The notes: a model not told the origin generated them from the sequence alone. DNA of 64,000 nucleotides from Hypoxylon rubiginosum (GCA_902806565.1 CADCXA010000003.1:186001-250000), one strand, 5' to 3'. Numbered from the stretch's first letter, positions 45,150 to 58,995 are shown. Made by a program: numbers and translations.

Positions 45150-48100
45150 CAAGAAATGAAAAGGGGGGAAGGGGTGTGGGTGTGGGTGGTGTGAATGGGT
45201 AGGTATGTAGCAGGTAGATATGTATGTATACCGGTATGTACCCCGGGGGGCACGCACAGCGCAATGCCGGGGGTGCGGGTGCGGGTGAGGAGCAAGGATT
45301 CCCATTTTTTCTGACAGGTATTCTTGTCTACCGGGTACCTAACCTAACCTGCCTTACCCTTATACTTATATTGAAACACATTTCTCTCGAAACTCCCCAA
45401 TTTTTCTGTAGATTCTGAGAATCTCTTATGTATAGTATGTACGCGATATAATGTGTATAACCAGAAACCGCGGATGCTAGATGGTGCGGCCCGGAGGACG
45501 GACTCAACTTTCCAAGTTTATCCATGCTATAAGCCTCGCAATATAACTTTGCGTAGGCTAGGTAGGTATAAAACTTGTTGCGAGAAAGGAAGGGCTGAGG
45601 ACGGGCCTCGACAATAATCTTACGTTCCTGGCTGTGATGCTACTCGGGCTGACACATCCTATTCGAGATGTTTCTTTCTGTTATACCCTCGAAGCCCGTC
45701 AGTGTGCTTGTCAGGGTTTGAAGACTTCCCATGTGACCTGGTTATATTCCACTTGGGACTAGTTCTTCGAGTTAATCATAGGTGATTATCGATCCGGGCG
45801 AGTATTTCTGATCCCGGTTATAGTCGCTGTGGCGTTGTGGCATGTATAATATTGTCTCTCGAAATCTCTATAGGGGTATATACCCCTTAACGGTACACAT
45901 GCAGCTTTGAATTCCGCAAACATACTGACAGTCATGCCACTATGTTGTCATATGTTTCTCATGTCCCCGCGGGTCGTCGTCCTTGTTGTGAATTATTATT
46001 GAAGTGATCTTCCATATTGGCTCCGAATAGGTAGGTCGACAAGTTTGTGGTCTCTGCCGGATGACGAACCCGCCCGTCCCTCGTACGAGATCGAAGCTGC
46101 ACGGCCTTCTGTAGCTAGACGCACTGGCGCTCAATGATATCTGGATCTGCACGAAATGCCGCCGTGCAGCAGCGATGAGCGGATGCATGGTATCGGTGCC
46201 ACAGGATGTGGTGCCGTTTAAATATGCTGTGGACTCTGGTATAAATGCATGGATCTGCTAGACTAATGGATAGATATATATATCTTCGACTGCCTGGTTG
46301 GTTTCAGTTGAGCCACAGTCGTTCAAGAACCCAGTTTCGAATTATAATGGTACCGACCTATAACGGACGTAGGAATACTGCATCCCAAGAACCGAGACTA
46401 TCGGGTGTGACCACTGCAAACCTGTGGCGAGGAAGCTTATCCTGGAAGTATCTAATAGAGCAGCCTGGCGACAAGGTTAGTGAACATACTGGGCGGGCGT
46501 ACTATACTAGGTATATGAGACGAGCGCTGGGACGCGTCCTGCACAGACTACGGGTGCAAGCGCTTGCGTATGTCTCATCGTATCCTTATTGCATGTGCAT
46601 GGCTGATGGAGGGCTGGTGTGGGGATGGTGCATCATGGGATAGTCAGGTCAAGGCTCGAGAGGGTGTAGGGGTCCTAGGCAGTACAAGAAGGGGGAATCT
46701 CGCAGATCATAGGATCTCGACTACTCTTTGACAGTCGATCAGATTGTATCCTTGCAGAAAAGAACCCTGTTCGGATGGTCGGGAGACGAGGATGGTCTGT
46801 TGCACTGCAGCGGAGAGAAAAGGGTGTCTAGGATGTTTAAGCATAAGACAACGGCGTCATGAGATGCGGACGCGGTTTGGTCGACGTTTACGGAAATGGA
46901 AATATAAGTGGACGATCCCTTGCTGCAGCTTGATAGGTCTAAGATGGGGGTTCTGTGTTTCAATTCGACTTTGTTACATCCATAAGCCACTGGTAGTGAA
47001 ATTCCTCTCTGCCTTGGTAGTTCGTGTAAGTGAAGTGATGTAGGGTTAGTTACCACGAGAAGATACTGCCTTCTGGTGATGTCAATTACATCTATTCAAG
47101 AGTATCATGGAGTTCGCTTCAGAATTGGGTAACCATTTCGTATTCCAATCAAGAAGAAAGTCGGCTTGCGACTTTGAATAAGGAGGTAGATACCTATTGT
47201 TCTGGCTCGCTAAACCGGGCCAATCAGAGTAGGGCAAGCCACCACTCCATAGCTCGTCGAGAAGCCGAACGGCACGAAACGGAACCTTAGCGACTGGACA
47301 CGGCAGCACGAGATGCCGTAAACGCGATGGAAATTAGACTGAAGGGTGCGCCGGCCTCGTATCCATGTAGGAGGAATTTAGCTCGATAAAGAGTATAGCG
47401 AGATACGCACAGTGATGCGCCGTTAGGAAGTACTTCGCTGGGCCTTGGAGATGGTGTGGAGTCACCATGTACATAGATGTAGGTCGAAGTGGTGAGGGTA
47501 ATCGACAGCTGATTCGTTGACTTGAGAACGGTGTGGACACACCGCGAACCTTTTAGGAAATAGTGGCTGACCCTATGGTACATAAGAGGGCGAGAAGGGC
47601 TAGGCTTATGCTCACTTGAGCAATCGAGCAATCTCGGAAATAACTTCGATTCCAAAGGTCATGGGGGGCGCGAGGAATGATGATAAGGAGGCCATCTCCT
47701 TCTTAGGGTCGCTGTACTTGGGATGTTGGGCTGGCTAATGTTTAAATCCAATATGGACATGCTCATATGACTTTTTGGCCACCAGTAAGCAACATATCTA
47801 GCGCTTAGTCTTCTCATACCATCTCGTGGGTGAAGAACTCAACCTGTCATGATGCCAGCTTGTGAGATTGAAAGTTGAAGCTTGGTCTCACTTCGATGAA
47901 GGATACCAGCTCTGGGTTTAACCTTAAGGAGGAATACGAAATAGGGGAAAGGCTGGATAGGGCCGTACCTAGAGGGTCTTGGTGACGATAAGACTGATGT
48001 TAAAGGACGTGATAAATGATAGGAATTACGGTTTCACCGCAGATATTAGGAATCAAGAAGAGAAAAAGGAAAGACATTAGGACGCAGGAATACAAACCAA

Positions 48101-50000
48101 AGAGGCATTGCCGGAAACTCGCTTGTCCGCGACGACTTGATCATGAGTAACGAGCGAAGGAGGATGTCTTGTTTCGACCCTGGTTTCCTTCAACTGAACC
48201 TGGTAGTCTACCAATAGTCGTTAATTTGAATCACCGGGGTTTAGAAGTGGAAGTAGAAAAGACGAAGTTCGATGAAGAAGGAGGGCTATGACGAGATGAA
48301 GACGTGGTGGATAGAAGAGGCGATGTCTCGGTCTAAACGCGCCCACCAGTCTCCAGACTCAGGTAGGGGACCGTAGCCGTCGGCGACCACGCCAGATTCC
48401 TCTAGTCTCAGTTCAGCTAACTCGGGCTTGCCCCAGATATACCAAGCCAAGCTTCGGTCTTCATTCTCGTCGGCAGTTGAGCGATCAGTTCGAGATCATC
48501 GCTGTCCGGGGTTGCAAGCGGATAGGCGCGCAACGAGCTTCGAACAAGGGAAGAGGGAGCGGGATGAGCCATGACGGCAAGGCGATAACGTCGTATCAAA
48601 CCCCCATGCTAACCTCTGCAGTTAGGGAATAACCCTGCTCCGATCAAAGTCTGGTGATAGAGAGCTCTATCGTCGATGGATAGGTAGGTATACATGGGGT
48701 GGGTTATCCACTCTCCCATTGTCCAAGCTGCACTCTGCACTATAGTTTGCAGTAGGTGTGAGTACGGTAAAAGGAGACATGTAGTAGGACAAGGTTGGAT
48801 GTTGTACCCCTCCTGGGTAACGACCTGCCATACCGGTATGTCGACCAGGTGTGTGGGAGGTGGGAGGTGTGTAAAGTAGGTAGCAGAGTGGGAGGGAAAC
48901 ATGAAGCAAGCCGAAGCAGGAGAGTGGTGAATTATTTCCAAAGACGCGAGAGGCGCCAATCAAATGCACTGCCGGCCGAAGTGGGCTGAACTGAATGTAC
49001 TTTAGTGGGATTTAGTGGGATTTAGTTGAGGAAGACCACTGATTCAACTGTACGATAGCAGTAACGGATGGTAAGATTTCCCGGATTGTCCACTGAGTGC
49101 TAGGTACCTAAAGTAGACCTCCCGGGCCGCAGATCCACTTGTACTCCAACAGCATGCGCCACCGCCGCCACACAAAGTATAGAGGCCTGGCTGCTGGGTT
49201 CTTTAATGTTAGGAAGAGGTCCGACCACTGACTAACCGTCTTTTGTTGTTTCTACAGAATCTACCATCAACCATCGACCCATCCCCATAACCTTTATCAA
49301 CTTGACTTGACCAACCATCAGCCCTTACCTGTTTCTGCCCCGGTTATCACGAGGCAGTATACCTACATCCTACCTACCTACCTAACATAGACACTGTAGA
49401 CACTGTAGGTAGGCAGCTTAGGTACGTGCGGAATCCCTCCCCAAATATCTGGGTACGGTAGTAGCAAGCATGACTCCGCCGCTAGGTCTCCGCTATCTAT
49501 CGGAGGCGGGACGCACCAGGCCTGTAGATCGGCCTCTACATGATCGATGTTGATGGAGTCTTCATATTGATACCATCGTATCATGTCCTTTTGCTAGTGC
49601 GGGCTCAGCCGACCTCGTGGCAGCACAACCTATGCAGCCAAGTTATGCGCAAGCATCAGGGTGGAAGGCTGAAACGCTTCCCTCATCGTCCAATCCCCAC
49701 GGGTCATTGGACCGTACTATCGATGGCTGGCCTCGTTTTTTCAACCCGGGCCATTCATTCCAAGGCTTGCCCTCCCTTCGACTTGGCCGCATTCTTCGAG
49801 ATGCGTCGGCTACCTACCTGCCTACGACGTTAGTTCGTCATGGTCTCCCTACAGGAAGATGGGAGCTCCATCAGAGTCTCTCAACCGGCTATCGGCTGAA
49901 TATAGGTAGGTATCAGCATCCAGCCACCCCAATATCATCAAGCATAAGTGGGCGTGGACGGTGGCGCAAACGCGTTATGCCACTTGTGCGTATCTCGCGT

Positions 50001-50050
50001 ATGTGTATGTATGTCCTAGGTATGTATGTATGTATGTTGTGTGTGTGTGG
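50001..50050. repeat. (ATGT)n/(GT)n microsatellite
   Basis: Imperfect ATGT tetranucleotide units change into a GT tract. It is non-coding. Confidence 0.8.
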
Positions 50051-51444
50051 ATGCCTGCCTAACGTACGTAAATGTGTATGTGCATTTGTCCCGGTCTCAC
50101 TTACAGGTGTATTGATGGAGACATGGAGCTATATTATATGTATAACTGTACTCACCAATGCATGCGGTTGCTGCTCATCCGACGCAAGGAGCGGTTAAGA
50201 TAACCGAGATCGCCATAAAATAGAAAAAAAACAAGGCCTCAAGCCACGAGCGAAGTCAAATAATGGCCTTATCTGTTTCATTCTAAACATATCATGATGG
50301 GGTACGTACATGAGATTTTCGCGGCATCTCTAATTCTGTACCACGGAGAGGCTCAACCAGGGGGGGGAGCACCGAGCGCCACTCCCATACGTCATGCTTC
50401 GTACGATACCTGCGTGAAGCGTCGTCTCTTTAATTGTCGGTCAACATGGCCTACTAGTGCTCACTTCCATTGTGCCATATGACACATTTGCGGACATAAA
50501 TAGTCTATTCTGTGTGGCCCCCCAAGCATCAGCTCGTAGTGAGGGACGAGAGCTAAGTGATCTAGTCTCTAGAACCGCTTCCTTGGGACCTCTCAAAGTC
50601 GCCTCTTACTTGCCTACAACGTCCTCCTGCATTCTAGGTGATCCGCTTGTTTCCCCATTTGTCAACTATCGAAATTCCGGGCAGCCCATCTGTTCACACG
50701 CAGACACGATACTGCATTCGCCGCAGGTAAGCGACCTCGTTTAACGCGACTGGTTTCTTTGGAACACAAGCAGACGTCGAGATAGAGGTTTATGGAGAGC
50801 AATCAGAAAAGAAATTCGTGACGGTCACCTCTTCTTTCTGATATGTCACATAATTCGACCGTCTTCTAACATTTATTAGTGGCTGACGGCTGCGCGCTTC
50901 GGGAGAGCTGCACCCGTCTTACCGTCTTACCACCTTCAACTTACTTGCAGGTTACACATACACTGTGTATTCCCTAGCCTCTTTCTCTCGTGCTGCCGGG
51001 TCGACATAGCATCGCCAACCAACACATAAAATACTATACGAAGCTGTCAATCAACCTTGGTATAAGAGGGTGAGCAATCATATTTGATCACGGCGTTCCC
51101 CGGCTAAAACGGGACACATATCCTGATATCATAATAGCTTACGCCGAGTCGATACATCTGACACCAGATAAATACAGAAACAGAAACGAGAACACGCTTT
51201 CATTGCGCCATCTTTAACGAACCCACTTGGCGTCTTTACTATCTAGTATCTACCTCCTAGGAGAGTAGAGACTAACTCGATAAAAATCGTCCGTGCTTCC
51301 TGTTACCTCTTTGTCGACTTTATTATTAGATCGTAACCGATCCGATTTCCCAAAACCCAATCGCTCATCACCTGCATTGGTATCCTGACCGGCTGGCCTG
51401 ATTCCTTAATACTGGAGCTACGGCTATAATAGCTTATTTAGAGG

Positions 51445-51492
51445 TACATCTACATCTACAGCTACATCTCTACAGCTACAGCTACAGCTACA
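51445..51492. repeat. hexamer repeat CTACAT/CTACAG
   Basis: Tandem six-base units of CTACAT and CTACAG (GGTACATCTACATCTACAGC and following). It is non-coding. Confidence 0.75.
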
Positions 51493-53287
51493 CTACCCTT
51501 ATATGTACAAGTTATTAACCCCGCAGGCTTATTATTTGCTGACCTCCCTCTAAGCCTCGATTGATCGGGCTGATTGGGCGCCGCGCATCAGGCCTCGAGG
51601 CGAAAGGATCAAATCATCAAGTTTCTCGGGTTTCTCACCTTACCCATACCTTAGGTACCTCTTGCATACAAGCGGCTGCTTTTCTTTCGGCCGTCGGTTT
51701 TTGCATCCCATCTACGGTGTCATCCTGGACTCGTCCAATACCGGTTCTCGGTTCTTGATTCTTGGCCCTTAGTTCTTCCTAAGACGGTCTCGCCGCACCT
51801 GAGATAGCTACACAAATCTTGACCGGACAATCGTGAGACTTATCACTTACGGCCGCGGCCCAAAGGCACATATCGATGCCCACTCCGTTGCATATGGGCG
51901 GTTAAGGAATCAACTCCTCTTCTAACTAAGGTAGTTAGTACATGCCTAAGGTACCCTCGTCCCTTGTACATGACTTTCGTGAGATACCGTGACGATCCAA
52001 CTTCACCGTTTCATTATCAGTGGATCGATTCATGTCGCAATCCCTCCACTTACAATAGAAAAGTCACGAGACTAAAGGGAGTCGGATGAACGATTTAACA
52101 ATCTCGCCTCTCCTCCCCTTCTCCCTTGCAACGTCCCCGGCGCCCCAAGCCTCAAGGTCTTCCTCCACCAAAGGGCTTTCTCGGTCTTAAGCCTTGCAAG
52201 CTCCTGTGCGACCCCCACACGACCGCCGCCCTCCCCTGCAGGTCTAGCCCAAACCTCCCAAGTCCTGGACCGTCTGACATTATCCTGGAGCCATTCCTCC
52301 GTACTTAAGTACTTATATACAAAATACAGAAAAACAAGGACCAGTTCAAGGGTCAGCCGAGAGTTCCTTACCTTACGAGGACATAGGCAGAACCGTTGGT
52401 TTTTTTTATATCCCAACTACCAGCAGCCTGAGGAGATCGAGTGCCTTGCAGCGAACCTGCATATGACTCTTATCTTGACTGGCAGCCAGTTACCTTTTTG
52501 GTAGCTACCTTACCTCCCTTTTCTGTTCATTGCTACGTTCACTGCCTAGAGGTAACTCTTCCCTCTTTTCGGTTACGATATACCTTGCTCATATCGACAG
52601 GGCGCAAAAAAGGACTGCGACAAGACGAAGGAACACATGAGGGGGCCGTTGACACACATAACTCTATTGTGACCTCGTGGCTGACTTAGAGTCATTCGCT
52701 ACCTTATAAGACAAATCAGACGAGACACACGAGAGAGAGAGAAACGCGTTTGCGGGTTCCTAGAACACTTACCTAATCCGGCTTCCCAGCGGCTTGGTTT
52801 CATTCCAACATCCAAGCGTCTTGGTTTCGGAGAAGCTTGTCTGCTTGTCCATCAGCTTGCCAGCTTGCCAGGCAAATCACATCTCGTCCGTACCACTCGA
52901 GTGTCGCGCATTGCCAACGACTTTTTGATTCAGCCACTGAAGAAAAACCGTCAGAATACGGACGACGGAACCATTCGAATCCCCCCAAACCGGGTGTAAC
53001 ATTTGATTCCACCAGCAAAGCTCCGAGTCAGAATCGTCACAAACCCCCCTGATTTTCCGGGTTTAACTCATCTTGACCTGGTCGTGACCAAGATTTATTT
53101 GCTGCTGCTGAGTCCCGCACACGACACATTTACACATACCTACTTTACAATCCGATTATTAATATACCTACCTACCTACTTGTCCTTTTACATCGTCTTC
53201 CCTCTTTGAGCTAGGTATCCGTCTTACACCGGCAAACGGCAAACGGCGAACTCGGTCTCCACATTTATATTGATAAAAAGTTGAGGA

Positions 53288-53312
53288 CCCCTCGAACCCC
53301 TCGAACCCCTCG
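53288..53312. repeat. CCCCTCGAA tandem repeat
   Basis: Three direct nine-base copies of CCCCTCGAA/CCCCTCGAT, inside the C/T-rich region upstream of the CCCH gene. Confidence 0.75.
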
Positions 53313-53474
53313 ATAAAGCCCCTCCTTATTCCATCCTTAGCCTTAGCCTTCCAGGTGTCTATCGCGTAATTTCTAGGCTTGGCTTTTGGTTTTGCGCCGC
53401 CGCGAACTGCGAACTGCGATCGGCCTCTCATTCCAATTACAACCTAACCCAGCAAGGTATTGTAACCCTCCCTC

Positions 53475-53503
53475 TCTTCTTCTTCTTCTTCTTCTTCTTC
53501 TTC
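53475..53503. repeat. (CTT)n microsatellite
   Basis: About nine CTT units on the + strand, about 1.35 kb upstream of the CCCH zinc-finger start codon. Such pyrimidine tracts are common in fungal promoters and leaders. Confidence 0.85.
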
Positions 53504-54650
53504 CTCCCCCCAGTTCCAATGTTCTTCTCAAGCCTCCATCGCCTCCATCTTTTATAAACTCCTACCCTAACTCCCTAACTCCCTAACACCCCAACTTACC
53601 CAACTTATCCTAGCATACCTAGGTACATACTTATACCTTTTGGGGGGGTTTAAATAATACCTTGTACAAAAGCTCGTCCATATCCCGTAATCCGTAAACC
53701 CATACCCATACCCCATACCCATACCACTTGTATGTCTACTATTTATCGATACCCCCCTTCCCCCCATTCCCCCCTTCAACCCCCCCCCTCCGGAGCTCAC
53801 CCCTCGTAATTCTGCAGTTATTTGATTTGACCGAATCTCTGCCGCCGCTAGCCCTTCTCCCCTCTTCGCTCCATTCAGACTGTCCCGTCTAGAAAGATTC
53901 CAACAACTCATCCCTCGTCCTCCAGTTACCTTCAGACACACCAGACACACCACACATATACGCACACATAACGTCCACATATACCCGGAGCATCGGAATT
54001 CTCAAATCATCGTGTTCCAAGTTGGATTATTCCCCATCCACCTAAATTTAACCTTTTTTTTTTCTTTTCTTGTTCCTGTTTCCTGTACCTGTACCTGTAC
54101 CTTGCACTACTGCATACAGCATTGCCGCCGCATACGTGGTAGGGTATAGGTAGGGTTGGACAAGACTTTTATTATTACTATCTGCTTTGTCTTATCAGTC
54201 GCCTCTGGCCAACCGTTAGTTTCCTTCTGGCCTTACATCCGGCTCAAGTTATTTTTCTTATGTTGCTTGCCGTCGTAGTCGGAAGATAACTACGTGCTCT
54301 GATAATAACAAACCAATTGTCTAGGTTGGGTGCCTCATTGTTGGGTACCTAAGCTAAAAGCTCGTCAGCCTCGACAGCGAAGACGCAACGGTGGTGGAAA
54401 GAGCCACGAGCACCGGCGCACGCCACACGTCGCACATCTTGGTCGATAAGGGGGCCGTCAATGCTTGCTGCGACCAGGTTGTCGTCGGCGCGCCCCTCCT
54501 AAATCCTCCCTCCTTACTCATTCCTCCTCCTCATCCTCCCACGTCTCGGTCTCGCTACCAGCTATCCGCCTATCCACCCTATCGCAGGGGACTGGAGAGA
54601 ACCCGTCACTGCTAAGCATCCATATCTTATTGCTTGGTACTATTACCTAC

Positions 54651-54680
54651 CACTACTACTATTACCTACTACTACTACAA

Positions 54681-54719
<39 letters not shown>

Positions 54720-54723
54720 TATT
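54651..54723. repeat. (ACT)n microsatellite
   Basis: More than 20 ACT units with a few interruptions, ending about 120 bp before the CCCH start codon, so probably transcribed as part of its 5' UTR. Confidence 0.85.
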
Positions 54724-54840
54724 ACTTTCGTACCACTACTAGACTTATTACTGCAACCTCCCTCTCCCCTCCCTCCTCCTTCTCTCCGTACCAATTTTAA
54801 ATATCTACCCGATCGCCGCCACCCCGTTGCTACCTTTAAA

Positions 54841-56780
54841 ATGTCCGAATATCGCCATATAAGATCAGGTAGCTTAAACATTCCGTCCCAGACAAACGCC
54901 ATGAGTCCGATAGTTCCGTCGCACGGTCGCTTCGAGGGGCCGAGGAGTCCGCCGAGTAAGTTCCAAACCTGAGCCTCTTAATTATTTACCTAACCTTGGG
55001 TAAAACCTCGAACCGCGCTCCTCTAACCTCAATTCTTTCCAATTGCAGATACATCACACGTACCATGTAAATTCTTTCGACAGGGCGCTTGCCAGGCTGG
55101 TTCCGCGTGTCCCTTCAGTCACGATCTCGGCACCGCTGCAGAAACGGTGTGCAAGTACTTTGCTAAGGTAAGGATAATTCTTCATAGTAGCACAGAACAA
55201 TTGCGAATAGAGCGTACAACTAATTGCTGGGTGGAACAAAAACACAGGGCAATTGCAAGTTCGGACCTAAGTGCGCCAATGTACACGTCCTCTCCGACGG
55301 TAGGCGAATTAACTACGGCAAGAATGGTATCACCATCGGCCAACCGCTTCACCTCGGCAATCGGGTCAGTCCCACCACCTACAACTCCTCCAACAGCGCC
55401 TTGACAAACTCCTTCATGCGCGCCGACGCCAATACGACATACGGAGGTGCATATGGCTATCCAATGTCTCCGAGCGATACCTACCAATCCATTGACCGTC
55501 GACCGAGTCTAGAGAACGTGCCTACGATCGATACTACATACTCCCACACGAGCTCGCAATATGGATCGCCGCGAGAAGAAGATCCGTCGCGCCTTGGCCT
55601 AGGCCTTTCCCCTGTGACGGCCAAGGGCCTGTCCGTTCTCGACGCTCCCCTACCAGCTTCCTTCGACTCGAACGGAATATCCAATGCCGCCAGGTATCCC
55701 GGAGGACCTTATCCGTCCTCGGTACCTTCGCAATTTGGGCTCGACTCTCCTTCGCCATCCCTAAACGCAGCCAAAGATGCGAGGACGTCCGAAACCCTCA
55801 AGAATCTCCATCATTCCGCATTCGGCAGCAATGAGCACCTAGCGGCAATAGCCGCCGCTGCCGCCGCCGGTTCCTCGCCACCGACTCAGCCAACCGACGA
55901 GTATTTCGGTAGACGCCAGATGCATTCGAGCCGCTATGCCAAGCCTAAGATGCTCAGCAGTAGCGCGCCTCGCGCAATCGTGGGTGGCATCGATCGAGAC
56001 TGGGAATCCGAGTTCCCATTTTTAGAGGAGGATTACTTGCCGGATAATCTGAAAGAGCTTCTGACGCCGGCGGAGAAAGCTCGTCGCGGTTCGCGAGCGG
56101 CTGACGAAGATTCGAATGGACACAGGGGCAACGGAACATCGCCCAGTATTGTCGGGATGAGCGGTGCAGGAACACCCAATGGCGAGGTGAGCTCCAAATT
56201 CGGCAGCCCCATGGCGTCCAGCCCAAGCCGGTGGGGACCGCTGTTCCAACGACAGTACGAGGAACACGAGGCGAAAAAGCATGCAGCAGCAGCTAGCGCA
56301 GGTGTATTCGGACACGTTGGAAGCCCCCTTCGCCAATCCAGCCTCAGCGCTAGCGTGGTGCGACCTGATAATGCGAGCCGGTCCAGTAGTATCGAGGGCC
56401 TTAGTGCCTTGACTCAGCAACTGCAACGTACGCGCATCGAGGGCAACGGAGGCGAATCACCCCATCTCCATCCCAACGCACACGCTCATGCGCTTACCTC
56501 GCGACCGTCAAATGGGCGTGGTGCCGAACGCCACGTCAGCAGTGGCTCCATCAGCTCCAGCGCCCGATATACGACCCCGATAGGAGAAGAGGACGGCGAA
56601 TTCGTGTTCAGCATGGACGAAGATGGCGAGAGAGACAGCACCATAAGAGCACGGAAGCGGATGTCCGGGGTAAGCTCCGCCATGGCCGTCTGGGGTTCTA
56701 GCTACGCTGGCGTCGTCTCAGGACCAGGGAAGAAAGACGATGGCGCCGCCAGGGTTGTGGAGGGGGTCGGTGGCCGGTGA
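54841..56780 (+). CDS. tandem CCCH zinc-finger protein (Lee1-like), probable RNA-binding regulator
   Basis: Three exons, 54841-54955, 55049-55167 and 55248-56780, encode 588 residues from ATG 54841 (MSEYRHIRSGSLNIPSQTNA). Two adjacent CCCH fingers of spacing C-x7-C-x5-C-x3-H sit at about 44-80: CKFFRQGACQAGSACPFSH and CKYFAKGNCKFGPKCANVH. Intron 2 falls between the fingers' halves exactly after the second finger's CKYFAK. The remaining 500 residues are Ser/Pro-rich and disordered, with a conserved-looking WESEFPFLEEDYLPDNLKEL segment (about 330-350) and poly-Ala. Tandem CCCH fingers bind AU-rich or other single-stranded RNA; the closest family I can name is the fungal Lee1-type. The protein follows an 11.5-kb gene-free region, which suggests complex control. 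Confidence 0.85.
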
Positions 56781-58995
56781 ACATAGACAACTCCGAGAGA
56801 GCGACCAGAATAATAATGAGGATGCATCATCGCACGGAATGATAATGTTATCGGAAGAAGATGCCCTGTTTCATACGAACTCTCATCTCAACGAAGGAAC
56901 CGCGCGCGCGATCGAGATGCACATATTAAGATGCCGATATCCCCGTCACGAAGCCACGAATCATGAAGCGCCGGGAAATCTGGCTACCAGGCACGAAATA
57001 TACACGAGCGCTACGAACGAATATCTGTCCTACAAGGGAGGCGTCATCGAAGAATGAAAATGGAAGATTGTTGCATAGCAGGCAAGACAGGTATAGAAGG
57101 GAGAGGGCTATGTAACCTGCTACTGAGTACACATTTTCTACCGGCATCATCAAGGTTAGCAAAACACATGGCGACCCGGCAAGGTGGCAGGGTTCCCGAG
57201 ATGATACATACCATTTTATTTACAGGAGATGCGGTTACTAGGGGACGGAGTTGGCTGGGCAAAATATCTATCAGTACCACATCACATACACTTGTTTTCT
57301 TGTTTATATCTGCTATTCGGCTGGTTCTTCATCTTGTTGGGAAAAGGGCTAGTATTACATTTCAAGTTTTGCTGGAGATATCCTGGGGTTTGGTTTGCAT
57401 TCATTTTAATCTCGCAAGGCATCTGGTCTATTCGATACATTTAACTATATGTACTGCGCTGCGTCATGTAATTGGGATTAATATAGCTTTATAAAGAATT
57501 GGAACGTTGGAAGCGGATATGGGGATATTGGTCAACAGTCATGGTCACGGATATAAACACGCATGGAAAAAATATCTAATTGGATTAGAACGGACTCTTG
57601 TTTCCTCCCCCCTATACCTTGTACAGACAACGCTTAAAAGAGCACAAAGGGGTTTAAGGAAGCTTGAGAGAAATATGAACATAATTCTCCGCCTCATTTG
57701 GTTGGGATTCAGAGTCCCAGGTGCTGTGCTATATTCTCCAGCTTGTCTACACCAGTCGACTAACTGTACAATAGGCCCCTGAGAATTTCTAGACGAATTT
57801 ACGATCACACGACTACCAATAAGTCAACCCGAGTCGTCTCTGCCACCAACAATTTACACACCAGCCCATGTTTTCCGCCCTGCGATAATACATGGCCCAG
57901 TTTGGGGGCCGTTGGCGTCGGTATGTGTGTAAAGGCGTGTAGGCAGAGAAGGAGGCTGGCAGACGCCTACCTAGTTTCGGAGGTAGGTAGGTAGGTAGGT
58001 ACCTCTTATCAACCATCCGGTCAGTCAGGAGGCAAAAGGCTAGGAATAGAAAACTAAAAACCCAACTTCCCTCTATGTAGATGACTCCTTTTTGCAGAAA
58101 GGAGTAAAGTTAGTACCACAGACGCCCCTCGAAGTGACTCATCATCGCCCGGTAGTACATACTGAGTGAGCCCCCATCCCTTTCCCTAGGTTAGGTTAGG
58201 TAGGTACCGAACGCCACAGCTCGGTTTTCTTGTATTACCGCCCAGGCTTGGGATGTCTGTCTCACCGAGGATACCGGGAGAAGGAGGACAACGTTTATGT
58301 TAACCTAATTGTCGACTATTTATCAAGGGATTTTATTCATCTATCTATTTAGTTGTCGTGTCGAGGATAGGTGGTTGCCTCCGGCCCGAGTCGACGTTTG
58401 TGAAACACGAGTAGGCAGCCCTCGACGCGGGCGCGATGTATGCGTGTCGAGGCTGTCTGCATATTGCCTCTGGATCTACATAGCAGGTAGGTACCATATC
58501 AGACTGAGGGCTGTTGGTGTGTTTATGTGTGTGTGTGTGTGTGTGAGTGTGTGTGGACACAACCGATGAAGGTAGAAGATAGGTACTGCGGAGAGAAGTG
58601 GTCGTACTCAGTATAAGTCGGGCGTAGGCCTACCCATACCCTACTTATCTTCGGGTGCCATTGACTCACGACTAGGTTAACTCGGGGAGTTCTCGGTCAA
58701 AGCCGGTCACTTCATCGGTGCTCTGGATGAATAAGTTGCTCACAACACGAAATCGCATGATGAAGCGAGTGCTTAACGGTCCCGAACTCAGGGGGGGGGG
58801 CCTCAATATTGATAGCCAAGGCATGTAGGTAGGAGGTACGTATACCATTTATATACCGTGATTAAACTACCTAGTAGAGTAGGACCTAGGTACAAACGAC
58901 ATTAAGCAATCCAGTGGTATCCGGTACAAATACATACGAGAATTTACACTTGTAGACCACGCCTCGAAGCGATCACCGAAGAGAACGCAGAATAC
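56781..58995. other. 2.2-kb intergenic region
   Basis: 3' side of the CCCH gene and spacer. Frames up to 146 codons exist (57054-57494) but lack any domain and overlap antisense frames. It contains GGTAGGTAGGTAGGTAGGTACC-type repeats around 57980-58002, TTAGGTTAGGTAGGTACC around 58190-58207 and a (TG)n tract. No gene is called. Confidence 0.5.
58516..58555. repeat. (TG)n microsatellite
   Basis: An alternating TG tract with one GAG interruption. It is non-coding. Confidence 0.85.

Larger units (their letters stand above)
43322..54840. other. 11.5-kb region without supportable genes
   Basis: This is the largest gene-free stretch in the window. 43500-44500 is AT-rich. 44560-45060 is pyrimidine-rich, then purine/GAA-rich. 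45100-45330 carries CA, G and GGTGTGGG simple repeats. 45500-49000 is of ordinary composition with only short frames on both strands. The longest frame, 49617-50198, has no domain and begins without a good ATG. From about 51200 to 54840 the + strand becomes strikingly C/T-rich with CTT, ACT and C tracts, leading directly into the CCCH gene. I interpret the last few kb as regulatory DNA or a long 5' leader of that gene; the rest is unexplained. Confidence 0.5.

Noticed and set aside
49617..50198. 193-codon frame in the gene desert
   Set aside because: It starts at GTG and has no recognisable domain. Its C-terminal half is encoded by an ATGT/GT microsatellite, and composition is that of neighbouring spacer. 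It remains possible but unsupported.
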